A DNA stretch of 64,000 nt, taken from assembly GCF_001936475.1 (NCBI RefSeq), contig NZ_MSPQ01000008.1:1-64000 (forward strand), in the 5' to 3' direction. Of this stretch, positions 53,299 through 63,055 are shown one piece after another. Source of the DNA: Algoriphagus marinus (GTDB taxonomy: Bacteria; Bacteroidota; Bacteroidia; Cytophagales; Cyclobacteriaceae). The position numbers were made by a program, and so were the translations under genes. The notes below the pieces were generated by a model, which had not been told where the DNA came from, made no database searches, and saw nothing but the letters and a program-made list of their open reading frames with translations. Numbering within the stretch: the stretch's first letter is position 1; each line of letters opens with the position of its first letter.

Positions 53299-55116
53299 TC
53301 AACTTTCCTTTAAAAAATACATCTTCCAGATCCCTCTATTTTTAACATCGATACTTCCGCGGTATTCACATTCAAATTCATCTTTGATCAGTTCGTAGGT
53401 TGTTTCTGACATATTGATTTTACCTTCTACAGAGTTGGTTTCCATGCGCGAAGCGATATTCACTGTATCTCCCCAGATATCGTATTGCCATTTTTTGATT
53501 CCAACAATTCCGGCGACTATAGGTCCTGTATGGATTCCGATGCGCATTTCAAAGTGCATCAAGTCATTCTTAAGTTCCTGATTTACGAAGGCCATCATTT
53601 CTTTTGCAGCCAAAATCACGTCTTTGGGATGGGTTTTGTTCTGAATTGGGAGACCTCCGGCACACATATAAGAGTCGCCAATAGTTTTGATCTTTTCAAG
53701 GCCATATTTTGTCGTGATCCGATCAAATTCTTTGAAATAAAAATCAATACTTTCTACCAATTTTTCGGGAGAAATATTCTCTGAAATCGCGGTAAAACTT
53801 TTGAAATCTGTAAACAAAACCGTTACTGAATCTATTCTTTTGGCCATTACTTTGCCGTCATTCTTTAATTCTTCAGCGGTTTCCTCCGGCAAAATATTCA
53901 GCAATAATTCCTCAGATCTGTTTTTTTCCTTTTCAATAATCAATTTGGTTTCCTTTTCAAACCGATAGCGTCGATAAGTCATTATTGCTACAAGAATCAC
54001 AAAAAGCAACACGAAAAGTACAGCGTAGATAATTAATTGCTGTCTCTTTTCCTTGAGTTGGGAAATTAATGCTTCCTTCTCCAAAGAATCGACTTCAACT
54101 TGTTTTTGAGATACTTCGTAATCGGTTCGGAGGTTTGCAATCTCTTGTACCGCCTGAATATTATTTACACTATCTCGATAGAGGATGTATTGTTTATAAG
54201 ATTCCAACGCTTTTGGAGCATTTCCTGATTGTTCATAAATCTTTGATAATAATAGATTTGACTCACTGATTTGCTCTTTAAGGCCATATTTTTTAGCCAG
54301 ATCAAGACTTTGCTGTGAATAGGACAAGGCCATTGCTTCTTCACCTTTTTCCAAATAAATAGAGGACATGAAATTCAAATAAACTGCTATGGCATAGTAA
54401 TCCGCATACTTTTCCAGAATCTCAATGGCCTGATTTATTCGATCTTCAGCAATGCTATTATTGCCATACTTGGCGAAGATCATCCCCAAATTACCGAGGC
54501 AATATGCTTCACCTAAGGGGAAATTTACACGCTCAAAAATCTGCTGAGATCGTTCTGTAAAAAGTAAGGCCGAGTCCAATTTCCCCATGTTTAAGTATTC
54601 ATCTCCAGCATTGAAAATGGCACTGCCTAAACCTATGGAGTCGTTTCCATTTTCGAGGATTTCAATACTTTTCCGATAATAAATAATAGCGTTTTGGCTA
54701 TTCTCGCTTGCGGAATAGGTGTCAGCTATTGCGACAAATATTTTCCCTATATCCTCATTATTCTCATATTTCTCGGCATATTTTAAGGCAATAAAGTAGT
54801 TTGCCAAGCCCTCAGACAAATTGCCTTTTAACTTATATGCATTACCGATTTGAAGGTGTGCAGCATATAAGTTAGAGAAAAGGGAGTCTTTTGAAGATTT
54901 CTGAAGTAGGATATTGCCGTATTTCAAAAGCGTATCAGGATTTTGTTCTTTGGCTAAAAGTTTGTTTAAAAGGTCTAGATTTTTCTCTCCACCATCAAAA
55001 TAGGCTTTTTTAAGACTGTCTAGTATAAAAGCATTTCTACCCTCCTCAGTTTCTGATTGCCCATAGACTTGGAAGGATGAAATGAATAAGAAAATGAATA
55101 AGACGGTGATTTTCAA
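53299..55116 (-). CDS. TPR-containing class III adenylate cyclase
   Basis: Membrane protein of 605 aa. A signal peptide (about 1-20) is followed by a periplasmic TPR region of about six to seven repeats (about 60-335), a coiled-coil stretch (335-360), one transmembrane helix (about 361-379) and a cytosolic class III cyclase domain (about 425-600). Catalytic residues: metal ligands D437 (LFTDFKSF) and D481 (IGDSYM), adenine-specifying K476 (KIKTIGD) and D546 (WQYDIWGD), with N553 and R557 (NIASR). The K/D pair points to ATP, hence cAMP. The periplasmic TPRs presumably sense a partner or ligand. A 144-aa protein gene lies 24 bp upstream. Confidence 0.92.
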   Translation of the reverse strand: MKITVLFIFLFISSFQVYGQSETEEGRNAFILDSLKKAYFDGGEKNLDLLNKLLAKEQNPDTLLKYGNILLQKSSKDSLFSNLYAAHLQIGNAYKLKGNLSEGLANYFIALKYAEKYENNEDIGKIFVAIADTYSASENSQNAIIYYRKSIEILENGNDSIGLGSAIFNAGDEYLNMGKLDSALLFTERSQQIFERVNFPLGEAYCLGNLGMIFAKYGNNSIAEDRINQAIEILEKYADYYAIAVYLNFMSSIYLEKGEEAMALSYSQQSLDLAKKYGLKEQISESNLLLSKIYEQSGNAPKALESYKQYILYRDSVNNIQAVQEIANLRTDYEVSQKQVEVDSLEKEALISQLKEKRQQLIIYAVLFVLLFVILVAIMTYRRYRFEKETKLIIEKEKNRSEELLLNILPEETAEELKNDGKVMAKRIDSVTVLFTDFKSFTAISENISPEKLVESIDFYFKEFDRITTKYGLEKIKTIGDSYMCAGGLPIQNKTHPKDVILAAKEMMAFVNQELKNDLMHFEMRIGIHTGPIVAGIVGIKKWQYDIWGDTVNIASRMETNSVEGKINMSETTYELIKDEFECEYRGSIDVKNRGIWKMYFLKES

Positions 55117-55140
55117 ATCAAAAAAATTAGGCTTATGCTA

Positions 55141-55575
55141 TCAGAATATTTTAATCTTTGGATCAATGGTGTATTTTTTTTCTACTCCGCCTGAGTTGAC
55201 CATGAACTTGATTTTATACTCTTCAGGTGGAGATGAATCTTTTATTTTGCCTACATGGCCATCGATATGCGTAGATCCTGCACCGTTTTTACGGTTATAA
55301 ATCTTAATAAAGGATTTACTTCCTTTCTTGGCCTTAATTTCTTTGATGATCACAAAATCCTCTTTGCTAGTCATGATATACATGGCGGCTCCAACCCAAG
55401 ACAGCTTCGAATTTGATTTGATGTAGCTCGTGAAATCTTCTCTTCCAGGAACATCATCATGATTGTCGCAGATAAGCACGCATTCTAGAACCTTGTCTTT
55501 TTCCTTGTTAGAATACTGGATGATTTTAGTGGTATCCACGTAAAGTGTGATAATGGTATCTTTCATTTTTGACAT
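55141..55575 (-). CDS. Hypothetical protein co-transcribed with the cyclase
   Basis: Protein of 144 aa with no signal peptide, located 24 bp upstream of the cyclase gene. It is Lys-rich, with mixed strands (IITLYVDTTKIIQY, LECVLICDNHDD, DFVIIKEIKAKK, FIKIYNRKNGAG) and a GSTHIDGHVGKIK loop near 102-113. It may be an AidA/PixA-like or other small beta-rich protein, but I do not recognise a family with confidence. The tight spacing suggests that it belongs to the same signalling unit as the cyclase. Confidence 0.65.
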   Translation of the reverse strand: MSKMKDTIITLYVDTTKIIQYSNKEKDKVLECVLICDNHDDVPGREDFTSYIKSNSKLSWVGAAMYIMTSKEDFVIIKEIKAKKGSKSFIKIYNRKNGAGSTHIDGHVGKIKDSSPPEEYKIKFMVNSGGVEKKYTIDPKIKIF

Positions 55576-55890
55576 GATTGTGAAATTTTTTGATAAAAAC
55601 TAAAAAGGATAGCGTGCTATTTTTTTGATTTTTAAAAAATTAGCCTCCTCAAAATAGAAAAAAGTAGGCAAAAACCAATACCCCATTTTCACTGAGGAAG
55701 GTATTTTTAATCCATGGTTTCCCCAAAAGCAAATCTGTCAAGTATATCACCAAATACATTTTATTTTTATGGTGAGTCTTAAAACAGCGTAGAGCAAAAA
55801 AATGAGGAAGCACTTTCCATTGGTATATTAAAAAATCGCATCATTTCCAGAGAATTTGTACTTTGTATCAAAGCCACAAATATCAACCTT
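55576..55890. other. 315-bp divergent intergenic region
   Basis: AT-rich spacer between the cyclase partner (minus) and the BNR/sortilin gene (plus). A TTTGTACTTTG string lies about 30 bp before the plus-strand start and vaguely resembles Bacteroidota promoters. Nothing else was recognised. Confidence 0.35.
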
Positions 55891-58800
55891 ATGAAATACT
55901 TTAAAAATCCTTTTGCTGCGCTGATCATAGTTTGCTTGATTTTCGCATCGATTCAGGAACTCCAAGCCCAGAAATTACAGGTAGACACCTCATTTTATTC
56001 AAGTTATACCTGGAGAAATATAGGGCCAAATCGCGGTGGAAGATCACTCGGTAGTTCGGGAAGTCCTAGTCGTCCCTATGAATACTATTTTGGAGCTACT
56101 GGTGGAGGACTTTGGAAAACCATCGATGGAGGAAATGAATGGTTTCCGGTTACCGACGGTCAAATCTCTTCCTCAAGTATAGGAGCAGTTGCGGTAGCTG
56201 AAAGCAATCCTGACATTGTCTATATCGGTGGAGGAGAAACTCAACTTCGTGGAAGTATCACACAAGGTGATGGAGTCTATAAAACTACAGACGGAGGCAA
56301 AACCTGGAAGCATCTCGGACTTGAGGAAACGCAAGCCATCTCCAGAATCAGAGTAGACCCAACCAATGCTGACCTTGTCTATGTGGCTGCTTTGGGACAT
56401 CCTTACGGCGAAAATGAAGAACGGGGAGTTTTCCGTTCAAAAGATGGAGGAGATACTTGGGAAAAAGTGCTCTATGTAAGTGATAAAGCAGGGGCTGCGG
56501 ATCTAATCATAGACCGTACCAACCCAAGTGTACTTTATGCATCAACTTGGCAGGTGTACCGTAAAGCATGGAAAATGTGGGGTGGTGGTCCGGATTCTAA
56601 GCTTTGGAAATCTACAGATGGTGGAGATACTTGGACTGATCTGACCTCCAATCCTGGAATGCCAGCCGGACCCATCGGAAAGATCGGGGTGACGGTCTCC
56701 CCTGCCGATCCCAATCGCGTTTGGGCTATAGTTGAAGCCAATGAAGGTGGAGTTTTCAGATCCGATGATGCAGGAAAAACTTGGGAAAAAGTAAATGATG
56801 AGCGGAAATTAAGACAAAGAGCATTTTACTATTCGAGGATTTATGCAGATCCTATTGATAAGAATACAGTCTATGGATTGAATGTGGACTTTTGGAAATC
56901 GACGGACGGTGGAAAAACTTTTGATGTAGAGATTACAGTGCCCCATGGAGATAATCACGATCTATGGATAGATCCAAATGATCCGATGAGAATGATCAGT
57001 TCCAATGATGGTGGTGGTGTTGTGAGTATCAATGGTGGAAAGACTTGGACAGAAGAAGACTATACAACCACACAATTTTATCATGTGATGACTACTTCAG
57101 ATGTTCCCTATCATGTCGCTGGAGCCCAGCAGGATAACAGTACTTTAGCAATGCCTTCAGAGGGTTGGGATCATATGCTTGGAAGAGGTCCTGGACATGG
57201 ATGGCACTATGCAGTAGGTGGTGGAGAAAGCGGCTGGATCACTCAAAGCCCTACAGACCCAGATATATTTTATGCTGGTTCTCAGGGAGCTTTGCTGACA
57301 AGGTATAATCGAAAAACAGGCCAGATTCGTGATATTCAGGTTTACCCTAGATTCTTTTCAGGCGAACCAGCTTCTGCCCTACCTGAAAGATGGCAATGGA
57401 CTTTCCCTATTATGTTTTCTCCCTTGGATCCCAAGACGATGTACACCACTTCCCAGCATGTTTGGAAAACTACCAATGATGGACAAACCTGGGAAAAAAT
57501 CAGTCCCGATCTTACCTATGCTGATCCTGAAACCTTGGGAAAAACCGGTGGGGTGATCACTATGGATATGAATGGTCCAGAAATTTATGCGACTGTCTTT
57601 GCACTTGCACCTTCCATGCATGATGTGAATACTATTTGGGCTGGTTCGGATGATGGAAAAGTCCATATCACTCAAGACGGAGGGAAAAACTGGGTGGATA
57701 TTACACCGAAAGACTTACCGAAATTTTCTAGGATCAGTATCATTGATGAGGGGAAATTTAGACCTGGAACGCTTTATTTCGCAGCCAATCGCTACCAAGT
57801 TGATGATCGACAGCCTTATGTCTTTAAAACTGATGACTTTGGTAAAACCTGGACAAAAATTATTTCGGGAATTGAAGATGGACACTTTGCGCGAGCAATT
57901 CGAGAGGATTTAGAAAAGCCAGGATTGCTTTATTTAGCTACAGAGCATGGAGTTTATGTTTCCTTTAACGATGGAGAAATATGGCAGTCATTGCAGCTTA
58001 ACCTTCCAGATACCCCAATACGCGATTTAGTGCTGAAAAATGACGATGTGGTATTGGGTTCTCATGGCCGTGGCTTCTGGATTTTGGATGATATCCGACC
58101 ACTTCGTGCAGCAGTTGAAACCACCTCTAAAAATGAAGTAACCCTTTATAAGCCAGCCAACCCTATTCGTGGAGTTTACGATGCAGCAATACAGTATTAC
58201 TTACCAGAGAAGGTAGATTCCCTGAAAATAGAAATTCTTGATTCTGATGGAAATCTAATCAACACCTACACTGCATACGGAGATTCTACAGCCCGAAATG
58301 CCCCAAAGCGTAATGCTGGACTGAACACCTTTATCTGGGATATGCGCTATCCTGGATCTACTGTTTTTGATGGGATGATCATTTGGTCGGCAAGACCTCA
58401 GCGAGGCCCTTATGCTCCTATCGGAACTTATCAAGTGAAGCTGACGGCATTGGGTAATACGCATGCTACTGATTTTGAGTTAGAGATGGATCCGAATCTT
58501 GAAGGAGTCACGGTTGATGATTTGCAAAAGCAATTTGATCTAGCTATGATGATCCGAGATAAAGTATCCGAGGCCAATGAAGCCGTGATTTTGATCCGTC
58601 AGATTGAGTCTCAAGCAGAAGCATTGGATGCTGCGCAAAAGAAGAAGATCGAAAAGGAACTTAATGCTCTTTTAAGCAAACTGCAGCTGATCGAAGAAGA
58701 TCTCTATCAGGTGAAGAATCAAAGTGGGCAAGATCCATTAAACTTCCCAATAAAGCTGAATAATAGATTAGCATCCCTTCAGAGAAGTGTAGAAACTGGT

Positions 58801-58953
58801 CAAGCCAGACCAACTGATGCAGCCTATGTGGTTTTTGAAGAACTTTCTGGAGAATTGGAAAATCATCTCGCAAAATTGGATGAGTTGCTTTCAAAGGATC
58901 TGAAAAAGTTAAATGATGTACTACCAAATAAAATCACAATTGATAAGAAGTGA
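55891..58953 (+). CDS. Secreted BNR/sortilin (VPS10)-fold protein
   Basis: Exported protein of 1020 aa. The signal peptide is at about 1-27. The bulk (about 30-740) forms a seven- to ten-bladed double propeller with repeated Asp-box motifs of SxDxGxTW type: GLWKTIDGGNEW, GVYKTTDGGKTW, GVFRSKDGGDTW, KLWKSTDGGDTW, GVFRSDDAGKTW, FWKSTDGGKTF, HVWKTTNDGQTW and HITQDGGKNW. A C-terminal beta domain (about 745-860) and an alpha-helical region (about 860-1010, LDAAQKKKIEKELNALL) complete it. Such proteins resemble sialidase/xyloglucanase folds, but no catalytic residues can be assigned, and in Bacteroidota they are annotated only as VPS10/sortilin-like. Function unknown, probably periplasmic or outer surface. 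Confidence 0.88.
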   Translation: MKYFKNPFAALIIVCLIFASIQELQAQKLQVDTSFYSSYTWRNIGPNRGGRSLGSSGSPSRPYEYYFGATGGGLWKTIDGGNEWFPVTDGQISSSSIGAVAVAESNPDIVYIGGGETQLRGSITQGDGVYKTTDGGKTWKHLGLEETQAISRIRVDPTNADLVYVAALGHPYGENEERGVFRSKDGGDTWEKVLYVSDKAGAADLIIDRTNPSVLYASTWQVYRKAWKMWGGGPDSKLWKSTDGGDTWTDLTSNPGMPAGPIGKIGVTVSPADPNRVWAIVEANEGGVFRSDDAGKTWEKVNDERKLRQRAFYYSRIYADPIDKNTVYGLNVDFWKSTDGGKTFDVEITVPHGDNHDLWIDPNDPMRMISSNDGGGVVSINGGKTWTEEDYTTTQFYHVMTTSDVPYHVAGAQQDNSTLAMPSEGWDHMLGRGPGHGWHYAVGGGESGWITQSPTDPDIFYAGSQGALLTRYNRKTGQIRDIQVYPRFFSGEPASALPERWQWTFPIMFSPLDPKTMYTTSQHVWKTTNDGQTWEKISPDLTYADPETLGKTGGVITMDMNGPEIYATVFALAPSMHDVNTIWAGSDDGKVHITQDGGKNWVDITPKDLPKFSRISIIDEGKFRPGTLYFAANRYQVDDRQPYVFKTDDFGKTWTKIISGIEDGHFARAIREDLEKPGLLYLATEHGVYVSFNDGEIWQSLQLNLPDTPIRDLVLKNDDVVLGSHGRGFWILDDIRPLRAAVETTSKNEVTLYKPANPIRGVYDAAIQYYLPEKVDSLKIEILDSDGNLINTYTAYGDSTARNAPKRNAGLNTFIWDMRYPGSTVFDGMIIWSARPQRGPYAPIGTYQVKLTALGNTHATDFELEMDPNLEGVTVDDLQKQFDLAMMIRDKVSEANEAVILIRQIESQAEALDAAQKKKIEKELNALLSKLQLIEEDLYQVKNQSGQDPLNFPIKLNNRLASLQRSVETGQARPTDAAYVVFEELSGELENHLAKLDELLSKDLKKLNDVLPNKITIDKK

Positions 58954-59026
58954 TTTTAAGATTTCTCTTGATGCTAAAAAGTCTGTAAGGATTTTACTTC
59001 GAGAAATTATTCTTATTGGACAAAAT

Positions 59027-59063
59027 AAAAAATGGCTTTCTGATCTCAGAAAGCCATTTTTTT
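59027..59063. terminator. Bidirectional terminator after the BNR/sortilin gene
   Basis: Long palindrome AAAAAATGGCTTTCTGA / TCAGAAAGCCATTTTTTT (59027-59043 and 59046-59063), with A and T runs outside the stem. It lies between the convergent BNR/sortilin and J-domain genes. Confidence 0.85.
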
Positions 59064-59086
59064 GTTTAATTATTGAAGAAGCAAAT

Positions 59087-59536
59087 TTATGCTTCCACCA
59101 AGGTCTTCTTTGATTTCCGATAGAGATGAGAACTCAGGATGTTTCTTCTTGCAAATCGATAAGCATTGTCTGCACTGAGAAATTTAGTGTAGGTGTTTTT
59201 TGAAACTCCAAAATACTCGTAAGTATTTCCATCCAGAAATGTAATTTCCAGAACGAGATTTTTATAATGAAAATCTTCAATACCTGTCTGAGTCGCAGTT
59301 ATAGTGTATTCTTCAAGATTGGAAGCAATTGTTTCAGGAGCGATACTGACTAAAAAATGGTACCCATCAATTATTTTGGTACTCTTTTCCTGAGCTTCTT
59401 TTGCTCGTTCATCCCCTTCTTGGAATTTGTCAGGATGCCATTCTTTAACGAGATTCCGGTAAGTAGTTTTTAGCTCTTTCAGATCAATTGGTCCCTCGAT
59501 ACTAAATAACTTTTTGTATTCATTAATGCGCTTCAT
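59087..59536 (-). CDS. J-domain protein with KTSC domain
   Basis: Protein of 149 aa. The N-terminal J domain (about 5-65) has the Hsp70-stimulating motif in EWHPDKFQEG (HPD at 35-37 approximately). The C-terminal KTSC domain (about 85-142) reads LEITFLDGNTYEYFGVSKNTYTKFLSADNAYRFARRNI and is thought to bind nucleic acid or a lysyl-tRNA synthetase-related partner. A fusion of a J domain to KTSC is compact and typical of Bacteroidota. It would recruit DnaK to a specific client. It is transcribed alone. Confidence 0.87.
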   Translation of the reverse strand: MKRINEYKKLFSIEGPIDLKELKTTYRNLVKEWHPDKFQEGDERAKEAQEKSTKIIDGYHFLVSIAPETIASNLEEYTITATQTGIEDFHYKNLVLEITFLDGNTYEYFGVSKNTYTKFLSADNAYRFARRNILSSHLYRKSKKTLVEA

Positions 59537-59803
59537 AGAATCTCTCTTAAAATTTGCGCAAAGTTACTCATATAATTTTTGAAAATGCTAAAACATGAAT
59601 TCCTAAGCGTTTACCTGAATTAAGATTAATTCCTTCCATATTTTTCAATACAAAAATTGGTGTATTAATTAATCTGTAAATTATTATTTTGATTTATCCC
59701 TTGATTAAATAGCTCAGTTAATTTGTGTTTTGGTAATTCTAAAATTTCAAAAATCCAATATACCAATCACATGAAGATATTGTAAATCAATTAAATACAG
59801 GAA

Positions 59804-60277
59804 TTAAGTCAAGTCCTCTATCCTACCCTCATAGTCAAATTGCAAATCTTCGTGAAGTCCGTCTATAAGTTTCACTGCCTTTTTGACTTGCATTTGGTAA
59901 ATATTATCAAGTACGGCATGCCGATGATCCAAAAAGCCATTTTCTTTTAATTGCTCACAAAAAAACAAGATTACTTCAATCTGATCTGTCTTATTTTTAG
60001 TCAGCTTGAGCAGTTTATTCATTTTTCTTCGAATCTTCTGTGCTGATTTTTTAGCGTAATAGTAATGATCTGCCCGGGCATTTTGGAATTCGTTTGCTAA
60101 ATCCTCCTGAGCCATTTCCACAAATAAACCCGGGTTGTCTTTTTCATTCAGTTTAAAAAACAGAAAGGATTTATTGTCCCTGCTAAACTTCGAAAGTTCC
60201 AAGATCACTTCTATCAGTTCCTTTTCAGGTAAGTAAGAAAGTTCTTTTTTAAGCTGTGCTAAACTCGGGATTTTCAT
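59804..60277 (-). CDS. DUF6155-like hypothetical protein
   Basis: Helical cytosolic protein of 157 aa. The N-terminal SLAQLKKELSYLPEKELIEVILELSKFSRDNKSFLFFKL stretch resembles DUF6155 proteins, which begin with a Lys/Leu-rich KKELKKL..EL..ILDL pattern. The middle is helical (AKKSAQKIRRKMNKLLKLT) and contains the HxxHAVLDN-like segment DHRHAVLDNIYQMQ. No function is known for the family. It lies 13 bp after the DUF819 gene, so it may be the last cistron of the M20/DUF819 unit. Confidence 0.6.
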   Translation of the reverse strand: MKIPSLAQLKKELSYLPEKELIEVILELSKFSRDNKSFLFFKLNEKDNPGLFVEMAQEDLANEFQNARADHYYYAKKSAQKIRRKMNKLLKLTKNKTDQIEVILFFCEQLKENGFLDHRHAVLDNIYQMQVKKAVKLIDGLHEDLQFDYEGRIEDLT

Positions 60278-60290
60278 TCCTGATTTTCTG

Positions 60291-61433
60291 TTAGATATTT
60301 TGAAAAAGATAGATCGTCAACATTCCCCATCCTGTACCTGTGACCATACTCAATATCGCCAACAAGACCGCATGAGGCATCAAATCTTTCCGAAAAGCCG
60401 CTGTGACAGCCGGTGCGGTGGAGATTCCACCCAAATTAGCCATTGAAGCGATTGGTACCCAAACCAAGTTTAACTTTAAAATTTTTGCGCAAATCAGCAT
60501 CCCTACAAAATGTAGAATTAGCCAGACCACCACAAGCAATACGAAAACCAAGGGTAAACTCAGATTGCTGAAATCCAATCGCAAACCCAAAATCGCCATA
60601 ACCAATACTATACAAATCCCTCCCAATTGAAGAGAAAAGCGGGTATTCCAAAGTTTGAAGATGTTTCCCAATACTAAACCAATTATGGATAGGCTGACTA
60701 CCATTCCAAGAAAGGAAATGTTTAAAATGAAAATCAATGAAGCTATTCCAAAGAATATTAAAAGGGTGATCCAAGGATAGATTTTCCTTCCACTACTTTT
60801 CAAATCAACCGTTGATTGATCTGGAATCGGGTCATTGATTCCAAGCAGTGTACTTAAGGTTTCCCCTTTTTTAATGAATTGAAACATCAAAATCGTCCAG
60901 ATATTCACCAAGATATTATCTAGAACCAATACCGAAAGAAAAAGTGACTCCGGCGTTTGAGCTAATTCTTTTAAAATTAATTGGCTGGTACTTCCTCCGA
61001 TCCAACCTCCAACAATTGGTACTAATCCTTTCCAATAACTTTGACCAACAAATAGATCTGAAGACACAGGATCTACACCTGAAAATATCAAAACCAAAAT
61101 CACCGGAAGTGTGGCGATGATGGCTGAGCCAACAAAAAACAGAACCAAAGGCCTAACACCTACTATGGCCAATTGTCTTAATGGCAAAGCGCTCATCACT
61201 GCTAGCAGTGTAATTGGGATGATCCAGTTTCGACTTAAGGAATGCAAATAAACTCCGGACAGATCCCATCCGAATAGATGTGTAAATCCCGCTGGGATCA
61301 CATATGCAAAGAGAATTGCAGGAAACCAGTCTAATATTTTTTCTACAATTCGATTTTTTACTTTACTGATTCTCAGTACGAAAATCACTGTCAGTAAAAC
61401 AATCGCCGTAGCTATCCAGTCAAGATTTTCCAT
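60291..61433 (-). CDS. DUF819-family membrane transporter-like protein
   Basis: Integral membrane protein of 380 aa with about 10-11 hydrophobic helices. The family signature GGWIGGSTSQLILKELAQTPESLFLSVLVLDNILVNIWT (about 141-179) and the repeat-like MANLGGISTAPAVTAAFRKDLMPHAVLL (about 333-360) mark DUF819, distantly related to the Na+-coupled elevator-type (CPA/AT-2) transporters. Its ATG overlaps the stop of the M20 peptidase gene by one base (TAATG), so the two are coupled. A plausible role is import of the amino acids or small peptides that the peptidase releases, which is inference. Confidence 0.83.
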   Translation of the reverse strand: MENLDWIATAIVLLTVIFVLRISKVKNRIVEKILDWFPAILFAYVIPAGFTHLFGWDLSGVYLHSLSRNWIIPITLLAVMSALPLRQLAIVGVRPLVLFFVGSAIIATLPVILVLIFSGVDPVSSDLFVGQSYWKGLVPIVGGWIGGSTSQLILKELAQTPESLFLSVLVLDNILVNIWTILMFQFIKKGETLSTLLGINDPIPDQSTVDLKSSGRKIYPWITLLIFFGIASLIFILNISFLGMVVSLSIIGLVLGNIFKLWNTRFSLQLGGICIVLVMAILGLRLDFSNLSLPLVFVLLVVVWLILHFVGMLICAKILKLNLVWVPIASMANLGGISTAPAVTAAFRKDLMPHAVLLAILSMVTGTGWGMLTIYLFQNI

Positions 61434-62953
61434 TAATCAAATGATTGACTTAAGATTCCAAGACAGGTCTGGATTCCTTCCAAATAATTTCCCACTCGGA
61501 TATTTTCATTAGGCGCATGAATGCTGTTGTCTGGGTTTGGGATTCGAACAGAAACAGCGGGAATTCCCAAGATATTGATAAAAGGCGCCATTGGTTGTGA
61601 GCCTCCCGTCAGCCTGGTTTTAATGTAGTTTTCCCCAAAAACCAGACTCATTCCCTTTTCCAGCCAGTTTCCGAAATCAGATTCCATTTCTGCCCGGAAA
61701 GGTTCTGAGCCGATCCGATAGTCAAATGAAATCAATTTTGAATAAATCTTTCGCTCCTGATCTGAAGGCTCACCTTCCACAAAATGATAGCCTTGATCTG
61801 CAATAAATTGTCTGACTAGTTCCACCTGCCGCTCTGCCGGAGTTTCTTTCACAGTGCGCATATCGATTTCGATGATGGCTTCGGATGGAATTATGGTACG
61901 TACCTCCTTACCTACCCAAGCTGCCCGCATACCCCGAACATTCAGCGAAGGGAATTGCATGGCTTCCTGATAGCTAGTACCTACTTTTTCAGCTTCAGCG
62001 ATTCCGAGCTCATTTTGAATTTGTTCCATACTTTCGGGAACGGCTGCCATAGCTTTCAGATCAGATTCTGTAAAATTCACGCCATCATAAAAACCTGGAA
62101 TCAGTACTTTTCCGGATTCATCTTTCATAGCTGAGAGTAATCGAGCTGCGGCAAAAACTGGGTTTGGAGCGAAATTTCCATACTGGCCACTGTGGAGATC
62201 ATCATTTGCGCCAAATATTTTCAAGGTGATGGTTGCAATTCCTCTTGCTCCAAAAGCCAAATTGGGAAGGTTGGAAAAGTGACGAGTTCCATCCATAATA
62301 AGGATTCCATCTGCTGCAAAGAGCTTCTTATTTTCAGCCACAACTTTGGCAAGTTCTGGTGAACTTATTTCTTCCTGAAAATCCAGGATAAACTTCAGAT
62401 TGACTGCTGGAGCAATTCCCTTTTGTCTGAGAATATCCAAAGCAGATAGAAACGTCATGGTTGGACCTTTGGAGTCGGACGCCGAACGAGCGAAAATCTT
62501 CCATTCTGGATCTATTTTTCCATCTAGAAAATTCCAGTTGATTGCCTCCCAATTCCCATTTATCTCCTCCATCAATTCAGGAATGTATGGGCTTTCTTGA
62601 TTCCAAGCAGAAGAATCTACGGGCTGCCCATCAACTTGCATGTAAACAAGAATTGTTTTCTTTTTCGGGTCATTTTTACCTTGAGCAAAAAGATGCGGAA
62701 CTCCGTTTGATGTCAATATTTGGGTTTTATAACCTCGCTTTTCCAAAGCTGCTTTAGTCCAATCCAAATTCAATTGAATGTCGGAAGGCACCTTTCCATT
62801 ATTAGGAAGGCTTAGATACTCCTGAAATTCGAAAAGTGAACTCCTCAACTGGGCAGTTGAGGCTTCTATTATCTCGGATTTGCTGAGTTGAGCATTCGCT
62901 TGGATGATTGAGATAAAAAACAGAAGTATTAGCGCAGATACAGCGTGTTTCAT
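61433..62953 (-). CDS. Secreted M20-family metallopeptidase
   Basis: Exported dinuclear zinc peptidase of 506 aa. The signal peptide is at about 1-21. Zn-binding and catalytic residues: VYMQVDGQPVD near 104-114 (Asp bridging), the ARSASDSKGPTM region (about 155-166), FQEEISSPE with the catalytic Glu, MDGTRHFS, and the C-terminal SIHAPNENIRVGNY. The expected HxD first ligand reads QxD (MQVD), a deviation to note. A dimerisation domain lies about 220-340. It probably cleaves small dipeptides in the periplasm or at the surface. It is coupled to the DUF819 transporter by a one-base overlap. Confidence 0.85.
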   Translation of the reverse strand: MKHAVSALILLFFISIIQANAQLSKSEIIEASTAQLRSSLFEFQEYLSLPNNGKVPSDIQLNLDWTKAALEKRGYKTQILTSNGVPHLFAQGKNDPKKKTILVYMQVDGQPVDSSAWNQESPYIPELMEEINGNWEAINWNFLDGKIDPEWKIFARSASDSKGPTMTFLSALDILRQKGIAPAVNLKFILDFQEEISSPELAKVVAENKKLFAADGILIMDGTRHFSNLPNLAFGARGIATITLKIFGANDDLHSGQYGNFAPNPVFAAARLLSAMKDESGKVLIPGFYDGVNFTESDLKAMAAVPESMEQIQNELGIAEAEKVGTSYQEAMQFPSLNVRGMRAAWVGKEVRTIIPSEAIIEIDMRTVKETPAERQVELVRQFIADQGYHFVEGEPSDQERKIYSKLISFDYRIGSEPFRAEMESDFGNWLEKGMSLVFGENYIKTRLTGGSQPMAPFINILGIPAVSVRIPNPDNSIHAPNENIRVGNYLEGIQTCLGILSQSFD

Positions 62954-63055
62954 TCTTTAAAGATTAATCCCCGATTATACAGATTTTTCTTCTGGCATTC
63001 GGAAGTATCCTCTATTTTTATGCTGAACGATTTTAATCGATATCAAAGATTTTCT

